Positions 44,801-59,800 are shown, numbered from the stretch's first letter. The stretch is DNA of 64,000 nt from Lineus longissimus (GCF_910592395.1 NC_088316.1:13762001-13826000), one strand, 5' to 3'. Notes: a model not told the origin generated them from the sequence alone. Numbers and translations: made by a program.

Positions 44801-47800
44801 TTCTGGTTCAGCCAAAAGTTCATAGCATATCCTGTTGACAGCTGCCCGCCAAGATGGAAGGATAACAAAATGTGGGAAATATGAAAAACCACCACATTGG
44901 AAGAATATTCAACAACTGCTAGGAAGGCATTGATAGATTGGCAGCCAGTAGATCTCACATTGAGAAAGATAGCCTAAACACCTTGAAGATAGAAACAACT
45001 TAGATTACGGAGACTGAAAGGCTTCTGACTTCAAGTTCAAGTTTGTGCAGTTTAAAATAGGATAAATTTATCTTGTCTAAACTTTTGTACTCAACACCTC
45101 AATTGCTTGAAAATTACTAACAATTCAAAGATTGATTCTTCTGAGCCAAGCAGCAACAAGAAAAAATAGAGTTAGTAAGCTTATGTCTGAGAACCATGCA
45201 AGCTTACTTCCATTTAGGTGGGATCTGACAAGTCCGCTGTGAGCGCTCGGAACTCTTTTTTGTGGTCTGTGACACACCCGGACTGTTGATCACCATCCAC
45301 CTTTCATACCAAGTTCCCTCTGTTTCTGAAAGTTCTTGATGTCGACAGCTACTGAACCTGACCGCCCATCTGCAACCAAAAGCTTTGAGGTTTGCGTTTT
45401 TGCGTGCAGATGAAAAACTGTGGTGAGACCTGGTTTGTATCTTCTAACTGCCTCTCTCAGCGGAGCATCACAAACATCAAAGGTAACAGAAGACTGAAAA
45501 CCTGGACAAGATCAGCATCCAAAGGAACACGTCATTTCACTTTGGCTGCAATTGACAACAGTAAGAGTGCGGTACTTGTGTTGAATGATAGGCAGATTGG
45601 ATCTCTCAGAGGAGGTGATAGAGAAGATCTGGAACACGTTAACAAAGTAATGCACACTTTCAAGGAGACTGCAAAGTGTCTGCTAAGTTTTCATCAAATT
45701 AGCTACGCAAACTGATGCAAAGGAGTCATGACAGCAGCAGCAGACAGTCGAATCTCCATTTCTTTTAGAATTTTGGGAAGAAAGTACCCAAACATTTGAC
45801 ACAGGTCCAAGGTATATCTCACAAACTAAACATAGAAGGTTCTTGGACCTCCTACTGTTTGCTGATTTCAAGTATTATCTGGTTTTGTCTCAACCTATAA
45901 CAAATAAAATTTCTAAGTCACCATGATGTGGAACTGGAAGGATACCTAGAGTGTGTTTATCTTTACTGATATGAAGCAGTAACCTTCAAAGAATTCCTAA
46001 GACAGCTGAAACCTTTTTAACAGAACCAAAGATGCCGGTCAAATGATGAACAAATTGATGGAATCCATTCAAATCAACTATATCTGCCCGACTGAAAGAA
46101 TAGACAAATTTGTTTACTTTCTCTGACCGTGGCAGGTAAATAACGTGGAAATAGGAATTTGAAAAGCAGAATGAAAATGATGCAAAGAAGTGCACAACTC
46201 CATCCAAAGTGATAAATCTTCAATGATCCAGATACATCACATTCTGTGGGTGACAAAACAAAAGTTATCCAATATCCTCCGTAAAATCATCAATGCCAAA
46301 ACTAGGTACCGGTATCCACAGGTGCTTTGGTTTTGTGTTGTGTTCCAAAAATGGATCCAAATCCGGCCCAGTGCAAGTCTCAGTGATCAATACTCGTAAC
46401 TATGTTGCCTACACAATGCGCGCTACAGTCCCGTCCGTGGTGAAGGACGTCACATGGTATCGATGGGACCTTACAATCCATGGCGGATAACTAGGTTAAT
46501 CCACAAAGTAGTCCGAGGTAAATGGTTTGGAGAGATTGGCGGATTACGAGATTGGTGATGACATTGATAAATTTGATGTGACGAGAATAAAGTTCAGGTG
46601 GTCGCTAAGAAAGAAGAGTGAAATCGATTTCAATTGAGTAACCAAGAAGAACACACTAAAATCGAAAAGCACAACTGCGGAAAGGTCCTCATCCTACAGT
46701 CAATACTAGTATCAAGTATATCAAATGTGACTCTGAAATTATCATACTACACAATTTAGAGATCCAGCAAATCAAAAATAACATATAGTTTTGAAAGTTG
46801 GGAGGTAATGCATGAACTTAGGTGATGGAAACGCCACTGTACTCAAAAATCAATCTAACAACTACGAGATTTCTAGAATTTGATGACAGTTAATTGATTG
46901 CCAGGGTGTACACATTGCTAAATCAGCGCTGTTGAACCACATTCGAGGGTTCCCAAATAACATCATGAATATTATAACATTGTATGAGTTACAATAAACA
47001 CATGTCATGCTTGGAATTGATACTGTATGTACACTTTGTTTGTATTTCATTGTGCCTTTTATTGAATTTCGCCAAGGAGCAGCACGTAATACTAATGAAA
47101 AGGGGTTGGGAATCAATGGATTCAAGGAAGTGATCATTGATTGTGACACTGTGCCAACTTTTTAATGAGATTCAACAGTGGTCTCTCTCAGTTGGTACAA
47201 GGACTTTGAGTGCCGGACTCCTGGAAGAAGGGTTGTAAGTTCGAATCCCTTCCAAAACTATTTCGTCTTATCTCGTCGATAGTTCAAGGGTCAAGTGATG
47301 CACTTAGTAATTCTTCAAAGAAATACTGGCTTTCTCAGAGACTATTTGATGCAAGGTGATTTGGGCAAGGATTCTAAAGCTGAACTTAGCTTTTAACCTT
47401 TAACTTTAACATACCGATAGGGTCAAAGTGCTCAATTACAAATCCTTGAAAGTGGAGCAAGAAAAAATGCTGAAGTATAAAGCAGAAGAAAAACAAGAGA
47501 GGAAGCAGACGTATTCAGTTTAGACTAGCAAGGTAAACCAGCCTTAGACGCAACAAGACCTTCCAAAGACTGATTGAATATCTTATCTTCAAAGTAGCAC
47601 AAGCATGTTTATTGGAAATTATAATCAGATGGCTTGAATAGATGTTGGGAGAAGATCTCAATTACTTCTAGTTCAATGACTGGTTCAATCATAGGATTAT
47701 ATATTGCTGAATCTGAGTTGGTACAGATCAACCTGCTATCAATGAAATGTATGATCTTCAGCCAGGAGGCATCCATCCTTCTCTGTAAATTGAAAACCCT

Positions 47801-50800
47801 CCAGGATGACTCACTGACCTGGCTGCAATTGGCATCAATTAGTAACAGCAGCGATTTGTAAGAACGGCAGAGAGAGAAGAGATTTGAAGGAAGAAAAGCA
47901 GTGAAATGAATCCCATCTCTAAGTCGGGGATCAGGAACGGTCTTTTTCAAGATGAGGCTTTTATTAATAGGCATAGCTACAACCTATCTTTAGCACAAGA
48001 CACAACAGGGCATTTATTCAATGGCTCATTAATATCGGCCCACCTATACTCACTTTCATGTTGAACTGATTGAAGATGTACTAGACACCAGGATGTTTAG
48101 AATATGTTTTGACCATAAATCATAGAAAGCACCATAGAACGTCTATGAATATCCTGATATCTTGATATTTGGGGTTTCATGGTTATAACCTCTAACATAT
48201 AAACTGCATTCCTGAAGCTAATGAATGTACTTTAATACAGGACATGCACCGGTAAAATAATTTTTGGTCAGACATGTTTTGATGTTATTTTTGTAAGGGG
48301 TGTCATTATCGTGAAAATAAACCCCCGATATTCCAGAGTACAACCACCTGTCCAAATCGGTGCTGCCATCTGACCACAATCAACTGCACTAAGCAATTCT
48401 ATAGCCATTCATGATCACTTAGGTATTCATAATCTGTTCAGCGCCATGGTTACCATGGAAATCACCATCACATTAGAAGGGAGTGGTTGCAATTTCATTC
48501 AGGGACGTGTTTATGGTGCTTTTTAATGCATTTTAGAGGGATCACTGATAGACTGTACAAACTTAGATCTCATTATGCAAACTCTGCTCGAGGATGGCTG
48601 AAATATCCACTCAGTCTTATGGTTCCAAATCTTAGCATATCATATTTTCAATAGTAATACATCTTCGAATATAAGTCGTTAGAATGGACCTGGGATTGTC
48701 AATTAAAATAACAGATCCATGAGAAGGCTACTGTATTATACGTGGTAGCCCTTGTCAACAACAATAAGAAAGACAGTTTAAGAAGTTCAATACACACGAA
48801 CTTGGATCAGGAAACAGAAAATAGAATACTTATTTCGAGAGAAAATAAAGAGGACAATATGAGCAACCATCTCTGAAATGTGCTAAGGCAATGTAAACAA
48901 TCAAGTAAGTGATTTGGGGGAAGTCTCAATTCATGATAAAGTCTGTTTTCAAATCATCAACTTGAAGTAGATTCGTGAGGAATTAAGCACAGGTGCTCTT
49001 GCAACGGAGTGTGATGAAGAGGGTGTAATGCTGGGGGATAGGAAGCCCTCTCCCCTTACTATTACCCTGAAAATGCAAATCTGATTTGTACTAGTAAGAA
49101 TTCAAATCTTGATTCCAGCAACTCCTTGAGGAGGGTTGTGACACAGACCCATGGACCGTGTCGAAGTCAAACTCCTGTATAGAGGTTGGTTGTTTCAAAA
49201 CATATCTGGATTTGAATAGGATTTCTGCAACACAACAGGCGCTGCTTTTTCACCAGGGTGTGCGTCAAAATGTCGTCCGAACACAGACGAAATCGAGATC
49301 ACACCTCTGTCACAACGATGCAATACCAAGTTACAGTCAGTCACCGCACAGGGTCGGCTGTTTTGCCACCCTATTGAGAGGTTCCCTCACAGGGTTAAAC
49401 CTTAATTCAATTACGAATGTTACAAAAACATCCTTCAATTGAACACAAGGCTATTTACTGGCAACGAGGTCAGAACACTTCCTTCACCCTCTGGTATTTA
49501 CATAAGACTAATTCCATTAAAATGAAACATGATTTTAATCGTTTAGATTGTGTGCTGATCAGGTCACTGTATTACTCGAGGGGAACTTCACACAAATACT
49601 AGGAGAGGACAAGCAGACGCAGGCATGGCGAAGCAGACGAACCCTCTACACAAATAATCAAGGCACAGACTGACTGAAGAGTGGCTCAATTTGGATGCAT
49701 TAACTTAACAATGTACGAATATCATAGACTTTTAGTAGGGTACTTCAACATACTGTTTCTCTCCCTGGAAGAGATGAAGCAACAATCAACTTATCATTAC
49801 AAACAAACGAATAACTTACTTGGTTAAAGGTTTAGCAAACTCCCTCTGCACTTGTCGAACCGGCTCGACGGTTGGACCACTTGGCATCTCAGTTTCTGAT
49901 GGCGGAGGCGGCAATGGCAGAGATAGATCGTCCATTGATGTATCCGCACCAAAATTCTTTGATGGCGGAGGTGGCTCGTCTGGAGGTGGAGGGAAGAAAA
50001 ACTCAGGACTAGACGCACGATAGTTCAGATTCTGCATACTTTTTGAAGGAGATTTCTTTCTCTTAGGTTCCGATTCTGAAATTCGGTTTTCATCGGTCGG
50101 TTTAGGTGACGATGTTGACAGCGGTCGTAAATCCTGCAGTTTGTCCAAGTCTGTCGGTCTGGATGATGTTAGAGGTTCGGCAGGATGGTACTTGATAGGC
50201 TGCGACTCCGGTACGCTCTGGTAACGTTCGACCGGCTTCACAGGCCGCGACGTCACCACAGTCTCGTTATGCGGTATTGATTTGTATTTGAGCACGTTCA
50301 TGGACTGTGGATGAGTGAAACGCATCGCCTGTTGTCGCAGCATATCAGCGTACGCATCAGTTGGTTCAACCTCGCCAATATTATCGTAATTCCCATGCGT
50401 ATGTCCATGGCGGTCTTTTCCCTCCGATGGTTTCTCCTGCAGGATCGTGTTTTTCGTGCGATAAAGCCTGGGTGGCAATATCGGTGGTTTCTGCTCCACT
50501 TGCTCTGACGAAACTGGAGTGTATGGTTCGTATTTGTGTTGGTCACCTTTGCCAGTTGAACTGAAACAATAATTATAATAGAATGAGGTAATTATAAAAG
50601 AAAGAGCGTATACTTGACCTGTCAGCTTTAGGGGCCGACACTGCTGGGGGTAGGACCAGTGCACAACACCAGTAAGTGCAAAACGTTATCACAGACATGA
50701 TATAACGCTTTGGCGTAAATTTGTGTCGGTGTGTCCCAGGTGACTTTAGGGTGCCTGAGAATACCTCAGTCCAACACTGGGGTCGACTGACTGCACATAC

Positions 50801-53800
50801 AGTACATGCACCTCAGGGGTGTGCTTTTTAAACCACTCATACGCATACCTGGAAGATGGGGGAGCTTGATCCCCTCCTTTGACAGAGGCAGAAAGTCTCG
50901 AAACATCTGCATATGGTGATTGGTCGACCTCTTTTGTCTTTGGCACACTTTCTGGTGTCTACAATAAAGATGTTATTAGACTGTCCTGTAATGCTACAAA
51001 GTCTCGAGCCTATTCCCTACTACTTGTCAAAACACTGTGCAAACAAGCTACCTGCGATAATAACTGCTTCGATGTGTGACAATGAGATTTCTCATCTGCG
51101 GATAAAACTGGTAATCACTGGGTTTGATAGTGATGATTAAAGGTTACTGCAAATCCAGTTCACCATGTCTGTTTTTGATTGTAGCCAAAGAAATTCCTCA
51201 ATGACATGAACAATGACAGAGTTGAACAACAGATGACATTCCATCCAGGGGGATTGATACTCCTGGTCACTTACACAAAGTAAACTCTCTGTTCAGGGAA
51301 GGATACATACCTTACTTCTCTTCGACACAGGCCCCCGCTTTGTTGGCGAGCCATCAACAGTTGTGGAAGAATCCGGCCTCTCAGCCTCATCACCACGTCG
51401 CAGACCTTTATCATAGGACAAACGATACGAATTCCGATCACGGCTACCATCCTCGGCATGCTCCCTCCTCTGACGCTGAGATTCCCCATCGAAACCATAG
51501 CCTCGATCCCGATGATGAGCAGGTGAAGCAAGACTAGAATGAGTCGCCAACGAATCTGGTCGGCGCCGGTTCGTAGAATCTGGTGACGACTTAAGAGCAG
51601 ATGGCTGTAGTCGTTCAAATTTCTGGTCCCCAAAAGATTTTGGTCGCTCAGGTCTCGGGGGTGGTACCTCACCGTGATCATTTTGCCGGTTACGAAAGTT
51701 GACTTGATCTTTTGAGAGAGATCCTTGATCTTGAGACACTGACCGAGCATGTTTATCAATTTCAGCATATTCTGACATTTTGCTGAAATTGGGCGCATCC
51801 ATACCGGGTGGTAAAGTTGATGCCATTCTCGTTTGCGGAATGCTGCGCTCAGCCAAGTAGACCTCTTCAGATCTCATGTTATCAACATATGGAGCTCGCT
51901 TATCAAGATGTCCCCACTGCTGGAGATTCTTCAACTGTGGATCAGATGTCCGGTCAGATCTGTATCCGGAATCCTGACTACCATAGGCACCGTGTGAGCG
52001 GGTCGAAATAGGTCCATGTTTTGTGTCATTTATTATGTCAGGTTCACCATCAAGCACTGAAGGATCAGATCCAACACGCCTCTTACCCTCAGATGTGGGC
52101 GTTCTCACTTTACCAGACACTGATAAGTATGGCAACTGTTTTTGCATTGGATCAGAGTTACTACGTTTTTCGTTGCTTTGTCGTGGCGTTGACGATCTGG
52201 ATGACTGACTTGCTGGATCAGATAAATTTTGCCACCGGTTATGGCCGGACACCGGGGCCTGGTCACTAGGATCAGAGCAATCAGACGACTTTCTAGAATG
52301 TTCCAAATCAGGATCTGAACCCTGACGACCTGAATTTTTCATACGTTCATTCATAGGACGGAACTGCTCTGAAGAAGAACGCGGCAGTTTTCTCTCAATG
52401 GCTTTTAAAGATTGGGACTCACTCTCGCTTCGTTTCATGAAATCAATTTTATCCTCTTTCAAAGGTTCTTCAGGAATGTTAGAAGTTGAGCGACTGGTTT
52501 TGAAAATAGGCTCAGGGTGAATGTCAGAATCGTCGCCGATTCCGTATGCCTTTTTCATGGACATACGATTCGGACCAGCTCTTATCATCATTCTCCGGGG
52601 AAGGCTAGGTGCAGCCTCATTCTCATTTGCCTCCACCTGCTTCCCTGTTTCCATGGAAACATGTAGGTCACCTGATCTATTTGACGGAATATCAAGAGAC
52701 TGCCGCTTTTCGTTTCTTTTGCCGCGCTCCCAAGGAGGTGGGGGAATGTCAATTTCCTCAAACCTGATAGGTCGTTTAACAATTGGTCCTTTTTTACTGA
52801 TTACTCGTCTGTCGTCCAAGTTTAATTCCTTTCCTTCTGGCACGGTTTGTTCAACTGGATGGTCATTGAGCTGGCGCACATTTGCATCTCTCTGCGTCTG
52901 GTTGAAGTATTCCTCGGAAAGGCGGCGCAATAAGGGAGCAGTGCTGGGACTGTAATCGTGGATCGATTTAAATGGGTGATCTGTAGGTTTTTCAGTCTCC
53001 ATAAGAGACTGTTGTTCCGAGGCGATGGAGTGACGATCTGACAACATAGACTGCCGTTCAGAGGTGATGGACATCCGATCTGACGTCAAAGACTGTCGTT
53101 CGGAGGTTGTGGACTGTCGATCCGATGTCACAGACTGTCGTTCAGATGACACAGATTGGCGATCAGTAACAACACCTTTATCCATGTCGTACTCAGCGTA
53201 AGACGTTGGCCGGCTACTACGGTCTGTCTGTGAGCTGCCAGGACGACTGGAATCACTTGGGAAGCTGGTTGGATGACTACTGTTCGAACTCTGATGCGAT
53301 CTTCTATGATTTCGTAACACAGGTACATCATGGTCTGTATTCGTTGACTTGTTGTGTTCATCATCTGTGAACACATCATCTGGGATCACTTCCATTGGAG
53401 CAGCACGAAGAGGGACGGCAGTTTGTTCAATCGGACTGAGATCATCGGTTTGGGTACTCGTACTGTAATGTGGTTTAGGACGGTACATGAAAGCACGACT
53501 GGTGTCCTTTCCGTTGTGTGGATCGTTAGGACTACGAATAACTGAGACGTTCACCTTCTGATTAGCAGCAGCGTTAATGGAGGTCGCCATTGAATGGATA
53601 TTGGGCCTAGGCACTTGGGTGTTGTCATGATAACCTGAACTAGATTTCTTCTTATGATGAGCTTTGTAGCTTTCGACATATTCCCCAATCATCTGATCCA
53701 ACTGCTTCTGATCTAATGCTTCAACTGTGGGCGGATTCATTTGAGTTTGTTGGACATTTGGCGGTGCCACCACCATTTGTGGAGGCGATGGGATCCTGAA

Positions 53801-56800
53801 GTCTCTATCACAGTACTTGTGTGCACCACTTTCATAATTAGGATATAAATAACTGGGAGGACTATTATACAAATTTCTGACCTCTGTTTCAGATTTCGGA
53901 TCAAGCGACGGATACGGTTTGACAAAATCCAGCTCATTTTCAATGTTCGTGACTTTGGCAACTTTTGCGTGGTGAATAATATCCGTTTGAAACTTCGGTT
54001 TCTTCGGACTAGTCAGGGAGTCATTTTCTACCACCTGCGGCTCCGGTTCTGGTTTTAGCGGTTTATCATACGAAGCTTGGAATGGATAACTGGCACGCGG
54101 TTTGCGGATTTCTGAACTTGACTCTGTACCAATGGTAGCATTCAAACTCGATTTTTGCATTTGATCCACATGTGCTTCAGGAGGCCATGACGGGGTGCGA
54201 TCGTGGTTATGGTTGTATCGTCCATAGCTAGAAGAAGTATCCCTCACCGGGGGAGCAGGCGCATAACCGGTATCGATATCAACATTAGAGGGCCGCGGAG
54301 GTACAGCTGGCGGCTCTGGACTTATGTTTATCAGAGTTCGAACACTGTAGTCACTAGCTATACTGTCTCGACTATTCCTCGACAAATTTGGACTAGATCG
54401 GCTCTGGTACTTTGTACCGGACTCATAATCCGTTGAAATATCACACAAGTTTTCATAATCTTTTGAACGGTTGTAATTCGATCTTTCATAAGGACGGTAA
54501 GATATTCCACTAGAAAATGAATCCCTGTCTCTGCCTTTATTGGAAGAAAACGAATCCCTATCCCTTCCTTTATAGGAAAAGGACTCTCTCCTCATTGCAT
54601 TGTTTGTGTATCCTTGCCCATATGAGGACGAAAACGGACTATTACCAAAAGATGCAGAATTCCTTCGACTGTCTTTCTCGTAAACAGTGCCACTCCCGCC
54701 CAGGCTGGACAGCGCGTGTGATGATCCCGAATGACTATTTGAATTGTTATAAACACCACCATGCCTCCCGCGAGACACGGGCGGTGGTGGGTTAGCGTTC
54801 ACATCGCGGTAAGGTTTATTAGCACCACCATGATGGCCGCGAAACTGCCGAGGATAACCGTACTTATCCATATTGAGATTAGGAGTAGATTTTGCGCCAT
54901 GCACTTGCATAGTTTCACACGGAATATCTTCGTTTGAGTCGGCCTGAATTACTGGGTAGGACAGTCTTCTGTTGTCTTGGTTTAACACAGGTGGCGCCGG
55001 TAGAGATTCTGCACGTGGACGGTGAAACGGTGGTTCGTCAGTCTGCCATGGAGGGGGTTCTGGTGAAAACCTGGAAGTACAGGGAAAAGGAGACATGAGA
55101 AATCATTCAGGACAACTTAATGTAATCTAGCTGAAGCAGAAGAAGTGTTATACCTCTCCTGTTTTGGAATATCAATGCAGCATCTAAGAAGACTGAGTTT
55201 ATTCCCTGAAATCTTTTGACACACAACTTTCTGGAATTGTCGAGTGCATCGACCTATATGTGATACCAGTATGAGAAGAACAACCACATTAGATATTCAA
55301 TATTGATTCAGTCGAAGAAAACTTTGCTTTACCATTTTAGGCTTGTTTGCCTGACCCCAGACATTGTATGCTACTGTAATGTACAGCACACCTTGCTGTG
55401 TACATTACTCTATGGAAAGCCTAGGTGTGAACCTAGCCCGAGGCTCTTCTGTTAGACAAGAGAAATATTATTTCATAGCAAATATTATAAATCACAGTTC
55501 ATTTCATTTTACTGCGCCGGGGGGGGATATCTGCGATATTGGTGCGAGTCGCTCCGAGATTCTGGGAAGGGCTTTTTCTAATGGATGTTGTGATGGGTTT
55601 CAGCAATTCTACCAGGGCTCACTATTCCTATTCTACCAGGGCTCAAGGTCACAATTCCTTCTACTTCTTCTTCTTTTTCCTCTTCACTTAAAGTTGGTTC
55701 AGTTTCTGATGTTTCCACATCACTATAACTGATTTCTACAATATTTTGATACTTGATATTTTCAAACGTCCACAGTGGGTTAATCAAAATTGATTACAAT
55801 GATGAATAGAGCGTATTTCCTTGGGTCAAGTATGCTTGTATAGCACCTCCAGACATATCATTGTGAATATTTGGACATCACCCTCTCATTGCATTTCTGC
55901 AGTACTTCTTAGCAGGTATAAACTTTCACAAAGAAAACCAGCTTTTTCAAATCGAATGTCCTTTGGTTCAGAAATTCTGGAATGTTTAAGGTTATTAGTG
56001 GCCTAATAGGCCTAGATTGTTGTAAAGTCTGAGTTTAAGAGTGTAGGGAATTATCGAAGTCAAGCTGATCAGCAATGTTTGGGTGTTTAAGACTTGGTGA
56101 TCAACGTTTGCTGTGACATTCATAAAACGGATAAAGAACTTTGAAGATGTAATATTTTGTAGGACTTGGCTGAGTGTTGGTTTTGTGGCGGAGACCAATA
56201 CAAATTAAATTTCTAAGACATCTGACCAGCAGTTCGCCCTCCAAAGTAAATTCGGACTTGAGATGATCTATAATTCACATTGATAATCCTCTGTCAAGGC
56301 ATACGTGTTTTCCGAAATTGCAAGAGGCAAGGAAAGTGCAAGTGCAAGAGCCGCATATGCACATGTCTATTTAGCACCGTAACAGACAAAAACACAATTG
56401 AATTCCCCACCAAAATCCCGATGGTCAGGAATATCAACAATTGTGTCAACATAAGTCTGCATGTTAATGTACAGACGAAAATTTTAAAGTAGATTTTTTA
56501 ACTCAAGTATCTCATTGAACCAGAAGCCCATGGTTTCGAAATGATCAAATGAAGGAACGAATAGGCCTACTCACCAGCAAATGATAATATCCACCACGTT
56601 CAAATGATTAAAACTGAATGAGAGTGAGCAAAAAAGCACATTTCAAATTGTTAAGATTTACTCAATGGGGGCGATTAAACTGGAGTAGGCCTTTAAGATC
56701 AGACTCGTGAGAACTGTAGTCATAACAATAGCAATGTGTAATCCAAGACTAAAGAGGTGTGAGCCCCTGCGAGTGAAAGTCATGAAAATCTAAAGGGACA

Positions 56801-59800
56801 CCTCAGGGGATAGGGATTAAAAAGAAGGGACAAATAGTCGACTCAGCAAGGACGGAAACCCCAGAAAGTTTACTAGTGAGTTGGTTTCAACATGGATTAA
56901 GTGAAAACATGTACAAGGGAGTGTGTAAAATGTTCATGCAACTTGAGGTGGCATTTCTCTCCATTTCAAAACGGAACACATTCCGTCAAATGTGGAGTAA
57001 ACCAAATTTAAAGTTTCCCATGAATTTTTTATTTTTATATTGTGTCCCCTGTGGGCATCAATTCAACAATTGGTCCCTTGGGGAGGTGTGGTGGTGTTGG
57101 AAAAGGGCCCAAAGTTGACACAGTAATCCAGGTTTAGAATGAGGCAAAGAATGCATCTTCATCCCAGTGCTATCATTGGTATCTTGAGATAGCCGATAAC
57201 GAATTTAGATCGCCAATTGGCACCCAAACGAAGTAGCACACAAAACAGCGGAGACAGACAAACATGCCACAGTTTTTCCTTGGCTCAGAAAAGTCAAACT
57301 TGCATTACATAGCATCAAGAATTGAGAAAGACTCGTCTTCATCAATTCTTGATAGGATAGATATGATAGATCACATACTAGACCACAGTATAAGAAAATC
57401 CAATTATTATGTACATATAAATTCCTAGTCCTTTGAGAGCTGACGTAACGTATGAAACCTGCCTACCGAGCATACAGGCACTACTGAAATCCAAAGAAAT
57501 GCTATGTTCCCAATCGACTGACGATACACGAATGACAAATTATAGATCCAAGAAATTCCTCAAAAATCAATTCGGCCACCGATTAATTCCCGCCTAATGG
57601 GTGAGTTAAACAAACTCATAATAGCACAATGCACGGTATGTTGAATATGTGTCTGGGATTATGATAGAAATATGCTATACATAAATATCATACACCGAGT
57701 TGGTTTTGCATTCAAGTTGACCAGAAAATATGTGTATCGATCATATAGCAAAGTTTATGTTGATTGTGTCCACGTTGGTTTGGGCTGCACACTGGGCAAA
57801 CTATGATTTCTCCAGTCTGACCAAAAAGGGTAGGCCTATTACATCATGATTGTGGCACATGGCATGTCCGCCGTTTTGATTATGATTAAGCAAGAACAAA
57901 GTTCGTAGGAGGGCCAAATCAGGAAAAAATTCAAAATTCATGGGAAAGTTTTTGAAATTATTGATACTGGGGGTATGGTTTGGGATATTTATCTAATTCC
58001 CATGGGGGTGTAAACAATGGACTAAATCGTTCACACATGAAAATAGAGAGATCAGACAAGAGAATATTTGATTTGCCAATAATGGGGTAAAGGTTTAGGA
58101 AAATATAGTTCACTTCGGCCCTCTGGACTTAAATTTTTTGGAGAATTTAACTTAAATACTGTTTGATCACTAGGTCATATTCTACTTCCCCGAGGGGTGT
58201 AAATGTTCCTTTATATATTCAAACACCTTTCCCAAACACAAATCGAGAAGCTAGCTGTTCGCAAAGGTTGGCAAAATATATATATTAGATAGAGTAATTC
58301 TGATCCTTGCAAAGGGGTCATGATTCTAACCTAAAGTGTGTCGAGTGACAGTTTTCTAAGGTCCCAAGTCCCAGTCCAAAGGGTGTCCTCAATGGAGAGG
58401 TTCTAATGTTCTTCAATAGGGTCAGCTCTCTTAGGAGCAGACACCAATACTCTGTGGGCAACCTCTCCAATCCTCTGCAATCAGGAAACCTTTATAAATA
58501 TCAAAGATATCAAAGAGTGTAATCCTGAAATATATTTTCGAGATTTAGGAATACAACACCCCCGCATAATCATTGAGTGCTTTTTGATCGAGCTGCATTT
58601 AGTTCAAGACCGTAATCTACAACGCACATCACGAAAACCTGTCCACTCAAATAAGGTCATTAGGATTAATAACTGACGATTGATTTTTGGCATTCGATTT
58701 TACAGGTATGCACAAATCTGATGAGAATTAGACACATTCCATTGGATTAATCAGATTTGTTTGGTGGGCAAATCAGTATGACTCACTAGAGGAGTGAAGA
58801 CAAAGGACGGAGGTGCATGGTGGCAATTGCCGGATGTAAAACATCCTCGCGTAAAATGTCATCCACATGCTCCATCCTTTGCATATGAATGACATTGGGG
58901 AGTAATCTTGCGTCAGACTCTACATAGGACCGAGACGGGATGAAGTCTATAGCGTCAACGCACAACATGAACGTCTGTCTTGTGTCAGACTAAGTAGTAG
59001 TCTAGTGTCAGACTCTGAATATGACATGCAGAGACAGGGATGAAGTCTAGTGTCTGACTCTACACATGAAAGAGCTAGACATTCATAGTCATGAGCTGGG
59101 TATGTAGTTTAATGTCAGATACCAACATGGAGGTGTAGTCTAGTGTTGGCCAATTAGATTTGTAGAGACAGGGATGAAGTCTAATGGCTGACTCTACACA
59201 TGAATGAGCCAGACATTTATAGTCATGAGCTTGGTTTGTAGTTTAATGTCAGACACCAACATGGAGGTGTAGTCTAGTGTTGGCCAATTAGATTTGTATT
59301 GAAACATTTGATTCTTTTTCACGTATAGAGTTCCCAATATCTTAACCCCCATACTTTAATCGCCCTAAACAACACAATGAAAATCAATCACGAATATCAT
59401 GAGCCAACATGCTTTGTCGATCACAGCCAGGCCGGAGACATGCATGGGACCAGCTGATCATGTACAATGGACACATTCCACGATTAATAAACTGTTCTTG
59501 TGGATCACAGGTCTGCACAGGATAATGTGACCAAAACACTTTCCAACAAAAAGCCCATAAATCTATAAAGCCTATACACAATCATGACCAGGATCGAGTG
59601 AACTGACTTTGGTCTGCCACTATGGTGTCCAAATTCGACCTTTTTTGGGTTAGAGAGAGTCAGATTTCTCCCAATAAGATTATATCGTAGAGGTGTCAAC
59701 TCACAATTGTCATATTCATTGCAACGATATATCACTTAATTGTACAGCTCTCCAGACGTACCACAATTTCATTGTAGGTGTCATCATAATAACATCATAT

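Larger units (their letters stand above)
37774..49819 (-). other. SHROOM: 12-kb Shroom intron
   Basis: No exon with matching phase was found. Contents I can support: a two-copy repeat at 40465-40580, tRNA-derived fragments at 42655 and 47180, a diverged duplication at 42572-42840, and a cluster of TAATTA sites at 44131-44200. Open frames such as 45392-45715 on the plus strand have no recognisable domain or codon signature. Confidence 0.6.

Noticed and set aside
45392-45715. 107-codon plus-strand open frame inside the 12-kb Shroom intron
   Set aside because: No recognisable domain, no flanking splice or promoter signals, and ordinary AT-rich composition; length is within what chance gives in 12 kb.
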